Origin: DATHYU01 sp033722675
GTDB taxonomy: Bacteria; Actinomycetota; Acidimicrobiia; Spongiisociales; UBA11373
Assembly (NCBI GenBank): GCA_033722675.1
Contig: JAWVYO010000016.1
Coordinates: 1 to 33,900, forward strand
Direction of reading: 5' to 3'
DNA length: 33,900 nt
Of this stretch, positions 6,152-14,039 are shown piece after piece (the stretch's first letter is position 1; each line of letters begins with the position of its first letter). The notes beneath the pieces are model-generated. The model was given only the letters and a program-made list of their open reading frames with translations, did no database searches and was not told the origin of the DNA. Made by a program: the position numbers and the translations under genes.

Positions 6152-6796
6152 GGCGGGGTCGCCGGCTTCCGTGGCGACCGGGGGGACGGGGTCGGCGGCC
6201 GAGGGCGGATCCCACCGGCCGATCTCGGTCCACGGGTCGCCGCTTCGGAGCTCCACGACGGTGCCGTGGTCCGGCTTGTCCGTGTGGAGGCCGTCGAGTC
6301 CCCGCCCGGCGAGGACGAGGCGGGCGGCCTGTGTGGGGTCCTGGTGACCGACGACGATGGCGCGCCCGCCCGGGAAGCGGTCGCCGAGGTCGGCGACGAC
6401 CGCCCTCACCCGGGTCGCCGCCTCCTCGATGGTCTCGGGCGTGAAGGGGAGGCGGTGGGGGTGGTCGAGGTAGGCGGTCAGCTCGCCCGGGAAGGCGCGG
6501 TCCACGTCGTCCCAGGGCACCCCGGCCCAGCGCCCCGACAGGCGCCACTCGACGAGCCGCTCGTCGGTCTCGAGGTCGAGGCCGAGGCCCGCTGCGATGG
6601 GCTCGGCCGTCTCGACGGCGCGTTGCAGTGGCGAGGCGACGACGACGTCGGCACCGGTGGTCCCGAGGAATCCAGCCGTCTCGTCGGCCTGGCGGCGGCC
6701 GCGCCGGCTGAGGGGGAAGCCCGGCAGGTCGGCGTAGACGACGTGTCCGGGGTTGTGGACCTCGCCGTGCCGAACGAGGAGGAGGGAGTCCAACAC
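6149..6796 (-). CDS. Histidine phosphatase family protein (phosphoglycerate mutase-like)
   Basis: 215-residue member of the histidine phosphatase superfamily, branch 1. The catalytic LVRHGEVHNP motif is at residues 7-16 with the phosphorylated His10; a second basic pair appears at ASPLQRAVETA and the second catalytic His in IVVGHQDPT. The substrate is not determinable from sequence: members range from phosphoglycerate mutases to cofactor phosphatases. Start taken at GTG 6796, because a TACACT box lies 8 bases upstream and the protein then begins right at the first beta strand. The frame remains open far upstream on this strand, but that is the antisense of dinB. Divergent from dinB with 63 bases between starts. 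Confidence 0.85.
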   Translation of the reverse strand: MLDSLLLVRHGEVHNPGHVVYADLPGFPLSRRGRRQADETAGFLGTTGADVVVASPLQRAVETAEPIAAGLGLDLETDERLVEWRLSGRWAGVPWDDVDRAFPGELTAYLDHPHRLPFTPETIEEAATRVRAVVADLGDRFPGGRAIVVGHQDPTQAARLVLAGRGLDGLHTDKPDHGTVVELRSGDPWTEIGRWDPPSAADPVPPVATEAGDPA

Positions 6797-6804
6797 GGGC
6801 CGGG

Positions 6805-6810
6805 AGTGTA
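6805..6810 (-). promoter_or_regulatory. Putative -10 box of a leaderless promoter (histidine phosphatase)
   Basis: TACACT on the minus strand, 8 bases before GTG 6796. Confidence 0.45.
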
Positions 6811-6847
6811 GGGCGGGGGCCCGAGGTACCCGCCCGTGGGGTGCGCC

Positions 6848-6853
6848 TACGCT
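6848..6853 (+). promoter_or_regulatory. Putative -10 box of a leaderless promoter (dinB)
   Basis: TACGCT lies 6 bases before ATG 6860. No LexA-type palindrome was noticed in the 63 bases between the divergent starts, so SOS control is not evident. Confidence 0.45.
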
Positions 6854-6859
6854 GCTGGC

Positions 6860-8062
6860 ATGGCCGACGGTTTCGCCGAGACGATCGCCCATGTGGACAT
6901 GGATGCCTTCTTCGTCGAGGTGGAGCGACTGCGACGGCCGGAACTCCGGGGTCGGGCGGTGCTGGTCGGGGGCGCAGGACCGCGAGGGGTGGTGGCGTCG
7001 GCGTCGTACGAGGCGCGGGCCCGCGGTGCCCGGAGCGCCATGCCGATGGCACACGCCCGGCGGCTGTGTCCGCATGCCGTGGTCGTGCCGCCGGACCACG
7101 AGGAGTACCGACGACTGTCGGCGTCGGTGTTCGAGGTGTTCGCCTCCTTCTCGCCGGCGGTGGAGCCGCTCTCGGTGGACGAGGCCTTCCTCGACATCTC
7201 CGGTCTGCGGCTCCATCACCCGACCCCCGGCGACGTCGCGGCGTCGCTGCGGGCGGCGGTCCGGACGAAGACAGGGCTTCCGGCGTCGGTCGGCGTGGCC
7301 ACGTCGAAGTTCGTGGCGAAGCTGGCGAGCGACGCCGCGAAACCCGACGGGACGCTCGTGGTGGCCGCCGGCGGTGAGACCGCGTTCCTCCATCCGATGG
7401 GCGTGCGGTCGCTGTGGGGCGTGGGGGAGGCCACCCATGCCCGGTTGGAGGAGTTGGGCGTGCGCACGATCGGCGACCTGGCCGCCCTGCCCGAGGGGAC
7501 GCTCGTGCGCAGGCTCGGCCCGGCGCTGGGCGCCCATCTGGCGGCGCTGGCGATGGCGGAGGATCCCCGGTCCGTGGAGTCGCCGGAGGCGGCGCGTTCG
7601 ATCTCGGTGGAGGTGACGTACGACGTCGACCTCGAGGACGCGGCGGCGATCGACCGGGAGCTGTTGCGCCATGCCGACCGGCTGGCCGGCCGGCTGCGGG
7701 CCGCGGGGGTGGCGGCGCGGACCGTGACCCTGAAGGTGCGCTGGTCCGACTTCACGACCATCACCCGCAGCGAGACCGTCGAGTCCCCGGTGGATTCGGC
7801 GCACGAGCTCCACGCTCTGGGAGGCCGGTTGTTCGAGCGGGCCGGCGGCGCCACCCGGCCCGTCCGCCTCCTGGGGCTCGGGGGCTCGGGTCTGGTCGAC
7901 GGGTCGGCGCCCCGGCAGCTCGACCTGGCCGGTGGCGGCCGGTGGGACGACGTCCAATCGGCGGTGGAGCAGGTGCGTGACCGTTTCGGCAGCTCCGCCG
8001 TGGGGCCGGCGCGACTGGCGTCGGAGCCGCGTCGAGACCGTGAGGGCCCCGCCGGTCGGTAA
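6860..8062 (+). CDS. dinB: DNA polymerase IV (Y family)
   Basis: 400-residue error-prone translesion polymerase. The catalytic carboxylates are D13 in HVDMDAFF and D107/E108 in SVDEAFLD; SYEARARG at 49-56 is the nucleotide-binding finger segment, and GVATSKFVAKLASD is the family's palm motif. The helix-hairpin-helix thumb (VRSLWGVGEATHARLEELGVRTIGDLA) and the little-finger domain are both present, so the protein looks complete. RQLDLA near residue 352 resembles a sliding-clamp binding motif (QLxLF-like). Start chosen at ATG 6860 because of the -10 box 6 bases upstream; an in-frame codon at 6836 would add eight residues and overlap that promoter. Acts on damaged DNA in the cytoplasm. Confidence 0.93.
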   Translation: MADGFAETIAHVDMDAFFVEVERLRRPELRGRAVLVGGAGPRGVVASASYEARARGARSAMPMAHARRLCPHAVVVPPDHEEYRRLSASVFEVFASFSPAVEPLSVDEAFLDISGLRLHHPTPGDVAASLRAAVRTKTGLPASVGVATSKFVAKLASDAAKPDGTLVVAAGGETAFLHPMGVRSLWGVGEATHARLEELGVRTIGDLAALPEGTLVRRLGPALGAHLAALAMAEDPRSVESPEAARSISVEVTYDVDLEDAAAIDRELLRHADRLAGRLRAAGVAARTVTLKVRWSDFTTITRSETVESPVDSAHELHALGGRLFERAGGATRPVRLLGLGGSGLVDGSAPRQLDLAGGGRWDDVQSAVEQVRDRFGSSAVGPARLASEPRRDREGPAGR

Positions 8063-8075
8063 TGGGTGTCGCCGG

Positions 8076-8081
8076 TATACT
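8076..8081 (+). promoter_or_regulatory. Putative -10 box for the DUF3040 gene
   Basis: TATACT is the closest match to the TATAAT consensus in this part of the window. A start of transcription near 8088 gives a leader of about 26 bases. The -35 region is not recognisable. Confidence 0.45.
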
Positions 8082-8113
8082 CGGGGGTCCTGACGGAGCC
8101 CAGGACGGTCCTC

Positions 8114-8452
8114 ATGCCGCTTGACGACAGAGAACAGAAGATTCTCGAGGAGATCGAGCGCCAGTTCTATCAGGAGGACCCGAAGCTCGCCGAGACGGTC
8201 CGCAACACCACCCTCGCGTCGGTGTCCACGCGGAATCTCAAGTGGGCGATCCTGTCGCTGGTCGTGGGTGCCGTGCTCATGTTCGGCTTCTTCACCCGCA
8301 TCACGCTCGTGGCGCTCGTCGGGTTCGCCCTCATGGTCGCGTCGGTGGCGTGGATCGTCGCCATCGTCCGACTCCGCACGGGAGTGGGGGGCGATCGGAG
8401 CCCGTCGGCATGGTTCGGACGGGTCCGGCGGCGGTGGCGCCAGGGCGACTAG
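8114..8452 (+). CDS. DUF3040 domain-containing membrane protein
   Basis: 112-residue actinobacterial DUF3040 protein. It begins with the family's characteristic MPLDDREQKILEEIERQFYQEDPKLA amphipathic segment (only the first part is diagnostic), has two membrane helices (about residues 45-60 and 63-86), and ends in a basic tail. The function of DUF3040 is not known. I chose ATG 8114 rather than the in-frame GTG at 8066 because the family consensus begins at MPLxxRE and a TATACT promoter box lies in between. Downstream of dinB by 51 bases. Confidence 0.85.
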   Translation: MPLDDREQKILEEIERQFYQEDPKLAETVRNTTLASVSTRNLKWAILSLVVGAVLMFGFFTRITLVALVGFALMVASVAWIVAIVRLRTGVGGDRSPSAWFGRVRRRWRQGD

Positions 8453-8472
8453 GCTCCGCCACCGTCGCCAGA

Positions 8473-8496
8473 GCACGAACGTGCATCCGGGGATGC
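8473..8496. promoter_or_regulatory. Two abutting palindromes upstream of the MerR-type gene
   Basis: GCACG-AA-CGTGC at 8473-8484 runs directly into GCATCC-GG-GGATGC at 8483-8496, sharing two bases. They lie between the DUF3040 stop and the regulator start, where they could be an operator for autoregulation or a terminator for the DUF3040 transcript. No T tract follows. Confidence 0.35.
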
Positions 8497-8566
8497 GCGA
8501 CATGACAGCGGAGCGGGACCGACCTCCTTGCAGCGGCCCGCGGGGATCGACGGGAGGATCGAGGCG

Positions 8567-9064
8567 TTGGAAGGTTTCACCGCACAGCAGGCGTGCCGGC
8601 TCACGGGGTGCACCCCCCACCAGTTGCGTTACTGGGACAAGGTGGATCTGGTCAGACCCTCTGTGCAGTCGACGGGAGGCCGGCCGGGCCGCCGTCGGCT
8701 CTACGCCTTCCGTGACCTCGTCGCCCTCCGGGTGGTCCGCAGCCTCCTCGACAACGGGATGTCGGTCCAGCGCGTCCGGCGCGCCTGGGACTACCTGCGT
8801 CGCACGGCGGAGCTGGACGACCATCTCGCCGAGGTGAAGCTCGTCACGGATGGCTCGACGATCTTCCGGGTCGCCTCCGACGAAGGGGAGCTGGTCGACG
8901 CCCTCCGGGACGGCCAACTGGCCTTCTTCGTCGCGATCGACGAGATCACCCGGGAGGTGGAGGAGGACGTCACGCGGTTCGAGCTGGACCGCGAGCGGTT
9001 CCTCGAGATGATCCGGCGGTCCGAGGAGGACGTCCGCCTCGAGGCCGACGCCGAGGTGGGCTGA
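8567..9064 (+). CDS. MerR-family transcriptional regulator
   Basis: DNA-binding regulator with an N-terminal winged helix-turn-helix of MerR type (FTAQQACRLTGCTPHQLRYW, then a GRRRLYAFRDLVALRVVRSLLDNGMSVQRVRRA recognition and wing region, shown in part). Its remaining about 90 residues include a charged helical segment suitable for dimerisation (EITREVEEDVTRF). No conserved cysteine set for metal sensing is visible in the C-terminal part. I prefer the TTG at 8567, with GGAGG nine bases upstream, giving 165 residues and starting just before the HTH; a TTG at 8528 would add 13 residues but has a weak ribosome site. The regulated genes are unknown; the gene ends 27 bases from the convergent transglutaminase gene. 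Confidence 0.8.
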   Translation: MEGFTAQQACRLTGCTPHQLRYWDKVDLVRPSVQSTGGRPGRRRLYAFRDLVALRVVRSLLDNGMSVQRVRRAWDYLRRTAELDDHLAEVKLVTDGSTIFRVASDEGELVDALRDGQLAFFVAIDEITREVEEDVTRFELDRERFLEMIRRSEEDVRLEADAEVG

Positions 9065-9091
9065 CCCGCTCCGGGGCCGTTCCGCCGCCTC

Positions 9092-11521
9092 CTACGCCGA
9101 CGGCCCGCGCCTCCGTTCGGCTCGCGTTCTCCGCCACCGGATCCACCACGCCGGAGTGAGGGACCGCAGGCGGTACCGGGCCACCAGTCGCTGCGGCCGG
9201 GAGTACCGCGTCGTCAGCCGATCTTCGGTCTCGCCGAGCGCTTCGCGGGCGGTGGCCACCCGGGCCTGGTCGTATCCGGGCTCCGGCCCGTACACCGATT
9301 CCCCGTAGGCGCGGGCGAGGGGCACCATCGCCGCGTCGGTGCCGGCGGCGAGCTCCGCAGCGGTGGCCGAGGGAGCGGTCGTGTGGCCGAGGTCCTCGAG
9401 ACGGTCGACGATCTCGGCCCAGGCCGCCGAGATGTCGCCGGTCTCGAGCCGGCGCATCCGCCGGCGTCGCCGGAGGGCCTTCACGGCCGGGACGAGCCCG
9501 AACACGACGGCGGCGGCGAGGGCGACGGGCAGGACCCACGACGGGATCGGGATGCCGGTCTCCTCGTCGGCTCCGCCCGACTGGCCCACGAAGCGGGGGA
9601 TGTCGGGCAGCGGCTGGTCGACGAAGGGCCGCACGATGCCGGGGTCGGTGGGTTCGAACTCCGGGACCTCTCGCTCGGGGATGGCCAGATAGTCGTCGGC
9701 GTCGAAGGGGAGGTCGCCGACGGTGGGCTGCACGAAGTCGCCCCGCGGCGTCGGGTCGAACCGCACCCAGCCCTGTGAGGGCATCCACAGCTCCACCCAG
9801 GCGTGGGCGTTGCGATCGCGGACGACCACCCGGCCGTCGTCGAGGACGCTCCCGGGTGTGAATCCGAGCACGACCCGGCTGGGGATGTCGAGGTGGCGGG
9901 CCATCACGGCCATCGCCGTGGAGAACTGTTCGCAGTACCCCGTGCGGTAGTTGACCGAGTCCGGTTCGAGCAGCCAGGCGCCGAGGTCGTCGGCCCCGTG
10001 CCCCGGGTCGATGTCCACCGAGTACCGGAAGTTGCCCGGGGTGGTGAAGTACCGCTCGAGGGCGAGCGCGCGCTCGAAGTCGGTCTCGAGGCCGCGGGTC
10101 TGGTCCTCGGCGAGGTCGGCGACGAGCTCCAGCCCCTCGTCGTCGGGGAGTTCGAGGTAGCGCTCGGCGTCCTCGAGTTCGAACACCGGGGGAGCGGAGC
10201 CGACATCGTCCACCGTGAAGTCGCCCTCCTCCGCTGCGCCCCCGAAGACGGGCGACAGGGAGCCGTCGGCCCGGCGGCTGAGCACGTCGAGGTCGGGGTC
10301 GGGGAGCTCGGAGAGGACGGAGTAGGTCATGCCCCGGTAGCTGAGGGCGTCGAAGCGGATCGAGCCGTCGTCCTCCTTCACCCGGTAGCCGCGGTCGACG
10401 GCCGTGTTCGGCGCGGAGAGGTCCCTCGTGGCGTAGAGGGCGGGGAGCCATTCCTGCTGGAGGGCGAGGATCGTGATGTGCTGGGCGACGGGCGTCTCGG
10501 GGCCGCGGAACTGCTGGGCGGGGTCCTCGAAGGCGTCGAGGTCCTCGGGTGATGAGATGCGCGGCTCACGGGCCGACCACTGTTCGCCGGAGAACGTGTC
10601 GAGGGTGAGCAGCCGCCAGTAGAGCCGATCGAGGTCGACCCCCGACTCCCGGCCGAAGCCCCGGTCGGTCTCGACCTCGGCGACGAAGATCGGCACGTTC
10701 GACTGGGAGACCAGCCCCTGCTGGATCCCGACGAAGGGGTTGTAGGAGACGCTGCCGTAGTACTCGCCGCCGAGCCCCGACTGGGCGCGCCACTCGAGGA
10801 CCCCGCTGCGCGGCACGAGACCGGCCAGGGCCTGGGTGGAGAAGACCGCGAGCACGAGGGTGACGACGAGCGTGCCGGCGGCCAGTGACGGCAGCGATCG
10901 GGTCAGGGCGTGGTGGGTGACGCCCGACGTCAGCAGGCCCGTGCCCTCCCGCCGCCGGTCGTAGGCGACGGCGAGCAGCGACACCCCGACGAGCACGAGG
11001 AAGACGCCGGTCCACGCCCCGCTGGGCCGTCGATCCATGGTGGCGAACTGGAGGTACACGACGAGCGGGGCGACGACGGCCACGTAGGGGCGTCCCCGGG
11101 CGAGGCCCCAGGCGAGCAGGAAGCCGAGTACCCAGTAGAGGAGCGCGAGGAGCGCCACGATGCCGGCGAGCGGGATGACCGGGGCGACGCCGGTGCGGAC
11201 CACGGCGCGGGCGAACTCGAGTTCGGAGCGGAGCTCCCCGAAGGACGACAGCGTGGGGAACACGAACCACGTGGTCTGGGGGACGACGATGCGCACCGTC
11301 ACGAGGAACATGGCCACGAGGTTGATGAGGATCACCGTGCGGGTGCGGAGCCGGTAGGCGAGGCCGCCCCACGTGAGCACGGTGCCCAGCACGGCCGCGG
11401 CGAGGAGCACGATCTCCCACGGCAGGCCCTCCACCGAGGGCCGCAGCAGCCGGTCGTGCGCCCGGGCGAGCGTGAACAGGATCCCGACGGACCCGACTAT
11501 CCAGCTGAGGCGGTAGCCCAT
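9092..11521 (-). CDS. TgpA-like membrane transglutaminase-domain protein (DUF3488)
   Basis: 809-residue membrane protein. Residues 1-220 hold about six or seven membrane helices (DUF3488/TgpA N-terminal region), followed by a large extracytoplasmic part with a transglutaminase core whose triad is C530 (in GYCEQF), H573 (in NAHAWVELW) and D589 (in VRFDPTP). One further helix lies near residues 660-680, then a basic stretch and a cytoplasmic tail. The order matches TgpA of Pseudomonas, an essential periplasmic-facing transglutaminase-like protein, and Rv-type actinobacterial homologues. The substrate is unknown. Start at ATG 11521, with GGAGG upstream. The gene overlaps the DUF58 gene by 25 bases and is last of the operon moxR, DUF58, tgpA. 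Confidence 0.88.
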   Translation of the reverse strand: MGYRLSWIVGSVGILFTLARAHDRLLRPSVEGLPWEIVLLAAAVLGTVLTWGGLAYRLRTRTVILINLVAMFLVTVRIVVPQTTWFVFPTLSSFGELRSELEFARAVVRTGVAPVIPLAGIVALLALLYWVLGFLLAWGLARGRPYVAVVAPLVVYLQFATMDRRPSGAWTGVFLVLVGVSLLAVAYDRRREGTGLLTSGVTHHALTRSLPSLAAGTLVVTLVLAVFSTQALAGLVPRSGVLEWRAQSGLGGEYYGSVSYNPFVGIQQGLVSQSNVPIFVAEVETDRGFGRESGVDLDRLYWRLLTLDTFSGEQWSAREPRISSPEDLDAFEDPAQQFRGPETPVAQHITILALQQEWLPALYATRDLSAPNTAVDRGYRVKEDDGSIRFDALSYRGMTYSVLSELPDPDLDVLSRRADGSLSPVFGGAAEEGDFTVDDVGSAPPVFELEDAERYLELPDDEGLELVADLAEDQTRGLETDFERALALERYFTTPGNFRYSVDIDPGHGADDLGAWLLEPDSVNYRTGYCEQFSTAMAVMARHLDIPSRVVLGFTPGSVLDDGRVVVRDRNAHAWVELWMPSQGWVRFDPTPRGDFVQPTVGDLPFDADDYLAIPEREVPEFEPTDPGIVRPFVDQPLPDIPRFVGQSGGADEETGIPIPSWVLPVALAAAVVFGLVPAVKALRRRRRMRRLETGDISAAWAEIVDRLEDLGHTTAPSATAAELAAGTDAAMVPLARAYGESVYGPEPGYDQARVATAREALGETEDRLTTRYSRPQRLVARYRLRSLTPAWWIRWRRTRAERRRGPSA

Positions 11522-12678
11522 GACACCTCCATCGCGGTCCTCCACGCCGGCGCCCACGGCGAGTCCGGCGTCACGGAGACGGTCACGGCGCCGGCGCGCT
11601 GGAACATGACCATCGCCTCGCCCGGCGACCCGCCGACGGCCATCACGATCGTTCGCGCGAAGTCCTTGGCCAGGACGCGGTAGGCGGCGAGTGCGCCCTC
11701 GTCGGGGTCGCCGGTGACGAGCACGAGGGCCCCACCGCCGACGCCCTGGCGGCGGAGGCGGCTCACCGTCTGGCGGAGGTCCTGGTCCGGCCTGGGCTGG
11801 ACGGTGGCGAGGACCTCCATGGCCTGGCGGTATCGGCTCCCGGAGCGGAGACCGGGGGCGCGTTCGGAGGTCCACAGCTCGGGGCTGAAGCCGCCCTCGT
11901 AGAGATGGGCGACGGCCGAGGCGGCCCCGCGCACGGCGTGTTCGAAGTCGTCCTCGGCGGCATAGCGATGGGAGCGCTGGTCGAGCAACACGAGGGCCCG
12001 CGCCTGCCACGGCACCTCGAGCTGCTTGATCATGAGGTCGTCCCGCTTGGCGGAGGACGGCCAGTGGACCTTGCGGAGGTCGTCGCCCTGCTGGTACTCC
12101 CGCAGCGTGAAGAAGTCCTCGCCGCCGTGGGGGCTGAAGGTGGGCCGGGTGGACTGCACCGAGGGGTCGAGGCCGCGGACGGCCGGGAAGCCGGCGAGGT
12201 CCTCGATCGTGGGGTACACGGTGAGGCGGTCGACGCCGCCGGCGTCCGACCGGCGTTCGGAGAGGGAGAAGGGGTCGACCACGACCACCTCGGCGGGCCC
12301 CACGGGGTAGACGCCGCGGCTGCGGCAGAGCACCTCGTAGCGGGCGACGAGGGGGGTCCCTGGCACCGTGCGCGCCGCGGCGAACCGGGCGACGCCGAGG
12401 CCGTGGACGACGTCCTCGAGGGAGAGGTTGCGGATCCGGCGGTCGGCGACGATCTCGATCTCGACGGTGACCTGGTCGCCCTCGTGCACCTGGTGGGGGT
12501 AGAGGCGACGCGACACGTCCATCTGGGGCGTCACGACCCGCACGAAGAAGAGTCCGACGGTGAGGGCGGCCACGAGGAAGACGGCCGTGGCGAGGAGCTC
12601 GAGTTCGCCGAAGGCGACCCACAGCATCCCGAGCGCGACGGCCACGCCGAGGCCGGCCCAGCCGCGCGTCGTCGGCAT
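11497..12678 (-). CDS. DUF58 domain-containing membrane protein
   Basis: 393-residue protein with two N-terminal membrane helices (about residues 7-27 and 29-47), a beta-rich domain and the DUF58 signature region at about residues 185-221 (GGEDFFTLREYQQGDDLRK, then VHWPSSAKRDDL). The C-terminal part has a von Willebrand A-like layout with a degenerate metal site. DUF58 proteins are regularly encoded with MoxR ATPases and TgpA-like transglutaminases and probably form a membrane complex with them; the biochemical role is not established. The ATG overlaps the moxR stop by one base (TGATG at 12676-12680), indicating translational coupling. Confidence 0.88.
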   Translation of the reverse strand: MPTTRGWAGLGVAVALGMLWVAFGELELLATAVFLVAALTVGLFFVRVVTPQMDVSRRLYPHQVHEGDQVTVEIEIVADRRIRNLSLEDVVHGLGVARFAAARTVPGTPLVARYEVLCRSRGVYPVGPAEVVVVDPFSLSERRSDAGGVDRLTVYPTIEDLAGFPAVRGLDPSVQSTRPTFSPHGGEDFFTLREYQQGDDLRKVHWPSSAKRDDLMIKQLEVPWQARALVLLDQRSHRYAAEDDFEHAVRGAASAVAHLYEGGFSPELWTSERAPGLRSGSRYRQAMEVLATVQPRPDQDLRQTVSRLRRQGVGGGALVLVTGDPDEGALAAYRVLAKDFARTIVMAVGGSPGEAMVMFQRAGAVTVSVTPDSPWAPAWRTAMEVSWATASAG

Positions 12679-13664
12679 CAGGCGTTCACTCCGCTCCCGG
12701 GGACGGGAACACCGAGGGCGACGCCGTCGACGATGTCCTCGAGCGTGGAGCCGCGCATCTGGGCCTCCGGGCGGAGGATGAGGCGATGGGTGAGCACGGG
12801 ACGGAGCAGCGCCTTGGCGTCGTCGGGCGTGACGTAGTGCCGGCCCTCGACGGCGGCGCGGGTGCGGGCGGCCCGCTGGAGGAAGAGGGTGGCGCGTGGC
12901 GAGGCCCCGAGCAGGAGGTCCGGATCGTCGCGGGTCGCCTCGACGACGTCGACGAGATACTCCTTCACCGGTTCCGACACGTAGATGCGACGGGCGATCT
13001 CCACCATGCGGAGCACGTCCTCGCCGCTCACGACGGCCTGGAGGTCGGCGTAGCCCGAGCCCAGCCCGTGGGTGTCGAGCATCTCGAGCTCCTTGCCGCG
13101 GCTCGGGTATCCCATGACGACGCGCATCATGAACCGGTCGAGCTGCGCCTCGGGGAGGGGATAGGTGCCCTCGTGCTCGATGGGGTTCTGCGTGGCGATG
13201 ACCATGAACGGCGGCGACAGGTGCCGGGTCACCCCGTCGACGGTGACCTGCCGCTCCTCCATCGCCTCGAGGAGCGCGGCCTGCGTCTTGGGGCTGGCCC
13301 GGTTGATCTCGTCGCCGAGCACGATGTTGGTGAACACCGGGCCGGGCCGGAAGACGAAGGCGTTGCGTTCGCGGTCCCACACCGACACCCCCGTCACGTC
13401 GGAGGGGAGGAGGTCCGGGGTGAACTGGATCCGCTGGAAGTCGCAGTGGATGGACTTGGCCAGCGACTTGGCGAGAAGGGTCTTGCCGACGCCCGGGACG
13501 TCTTCGATGAGGACGTGGCCCTCGGAGAGGAGGGCGAGGACGATGAGGTCGACGACCTCGCGTTTGCCCTGGATGACCCGCTCGATGTTCTCGGCGACCG
13601 TGTGGAACCGGTCGGCGAACCAGTCCAGGTCGGCTTGGGCGACGGGGTCGCTCGTCACGGTCAC
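12678..13664 (-). CDS. MoxR-family AAA+ ATPase
   Basis: 328-residue cytosolic AAA+ ATPase of the MoxR class, chaperone-like proteins that assemble or activate partner complexes. Walker A is GVPGVGKT with K61, Walker B is IVLGDEINRA with D118/E119, sensor 1 is in VIATQNPIEHEGTYPLPEAQ (conserved in MoxR), and the arginine-finger region follows in QLDRFMMR. The C-terminal lid (RHYVTPDDAKALLRPVLTHR) is typical. GTG start at 13664, with GAGGAGG nine bases upstream. It leads the operon with DUF58 and the TgpA-like gene, and its partner is probably the DUF58 protein. Confidence 0.92.
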   Translation of the reverse strand: MTVTSDPVAQADLDWFADRFHTVAENIERVIQGKREVVDLIVLALLSEGHVLIEDVPGVGKTLLAKSLAKSIHCDFQRIQFTPDLLPSDVTGVSVWDRERNAFVFRPGPVFTNIVLGDEINRASPKTQAALLEAMEERQVTVDGVTRHLSPPFMVIATQNPIEHEGTYPLPEAQLDRFMMRVVMGYPSRGKELEMLDTHGLGSGYADLQAVVSGEDVLRMVEIARRIYVSEPVKEYLVDVVEATRDDPDLLLGASPRATLFLQRAARTRAAVEGRHYVTPDDAKALLRPVLTHRLILRPEAQMRGSTLEDIVDGVALGVPVPGSGVNA

Positions 13665-13773
13665 GCTCGTCGTCCTCCTCGGCTGCCGAAACTGGCGGCA
13701 AGGGTATCAAGGCCCGGCGTTTGCGGGGGATAAGGGCGACCGGTCTCGCGGGGCCCGGCTCGAGACCGGTGAC

Positions 13774-13779
13774 TACCGT
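13774..13779 (+). promoter_or_regulatory. Putative -10 box of a leaderless promoter
   Basis: TACCGT lies 8 bases before ATG 13788, in the divergent gap from moxR. No ribosome site precedes the start. Confidence 0.4.
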
Positions 13780-13787
13780 CTCGTCCG

Positions 13788-14027
13788 ATGCATCGCTCCG
13801 TCGTGCTGGCCGTGCTGCGCCATCCGTCCCTCTGGGGGGCGGCGGTCCGGTTCCTGCGAGAAATCGGATGCAAAGAGTGGTGGATGCCACTACTATGCGT
13901 GCGGGGCCTGAGGCGCGAGTACTTGCGCTGGAGGATCGCGACGGCATACGGCGACCCCGATGCCGATCTCGATCCGGACGATGTCGTCGCATTCCTGCGA
14001 TGGCAGCGTCGAGTACGGGAGCGATGA
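13788..14027 (+). CDS. Conserved small protein, unknown
   Basis: 79-residue basic protein rich in tryptophan and arginine. The REYLRWRIATAYGDPD segment near residues 43-58 looks like a conserved block I associate with actinobacterial hypothetical proteins, but I can attach no function. An N-terminal stretch (SVVLAVLRHPSLWGAAVRFL) is amphipathic rather than a clear membrane helix. The next gene follows after 12 bases, so the two are probably one transcript. Local base composition is slightly less GC-rich than the neighbours between 13860 and 13930. Confidence 0.65.
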   Translation: MHRSVVLAVLRHPSLWGAAVRFLREIGCKEWWMPLLCVRGLRREYLRWRIATAYGDPDADLDPDDVVAFLRWQRRVRER

Positions 14028-14039
14028 AGGGAGAACACA

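Noticed and set aside
6149..8917. 922-residue minus-strand frame
   Set aside because: Only the last 215 codons match a family (histidine phosphatase). The rest is antisense to dinB, DUF3040 and the MerR gene, as often happens in high-GC DNA.
9092..12622. 1176-residue fusion of the transglutaminase protein with upstream sequence
   Set aside because: The upstream part is the wrong frame of the DUF58 gene; the family N-terminus starts at ATG 11521 with a ribosome site.
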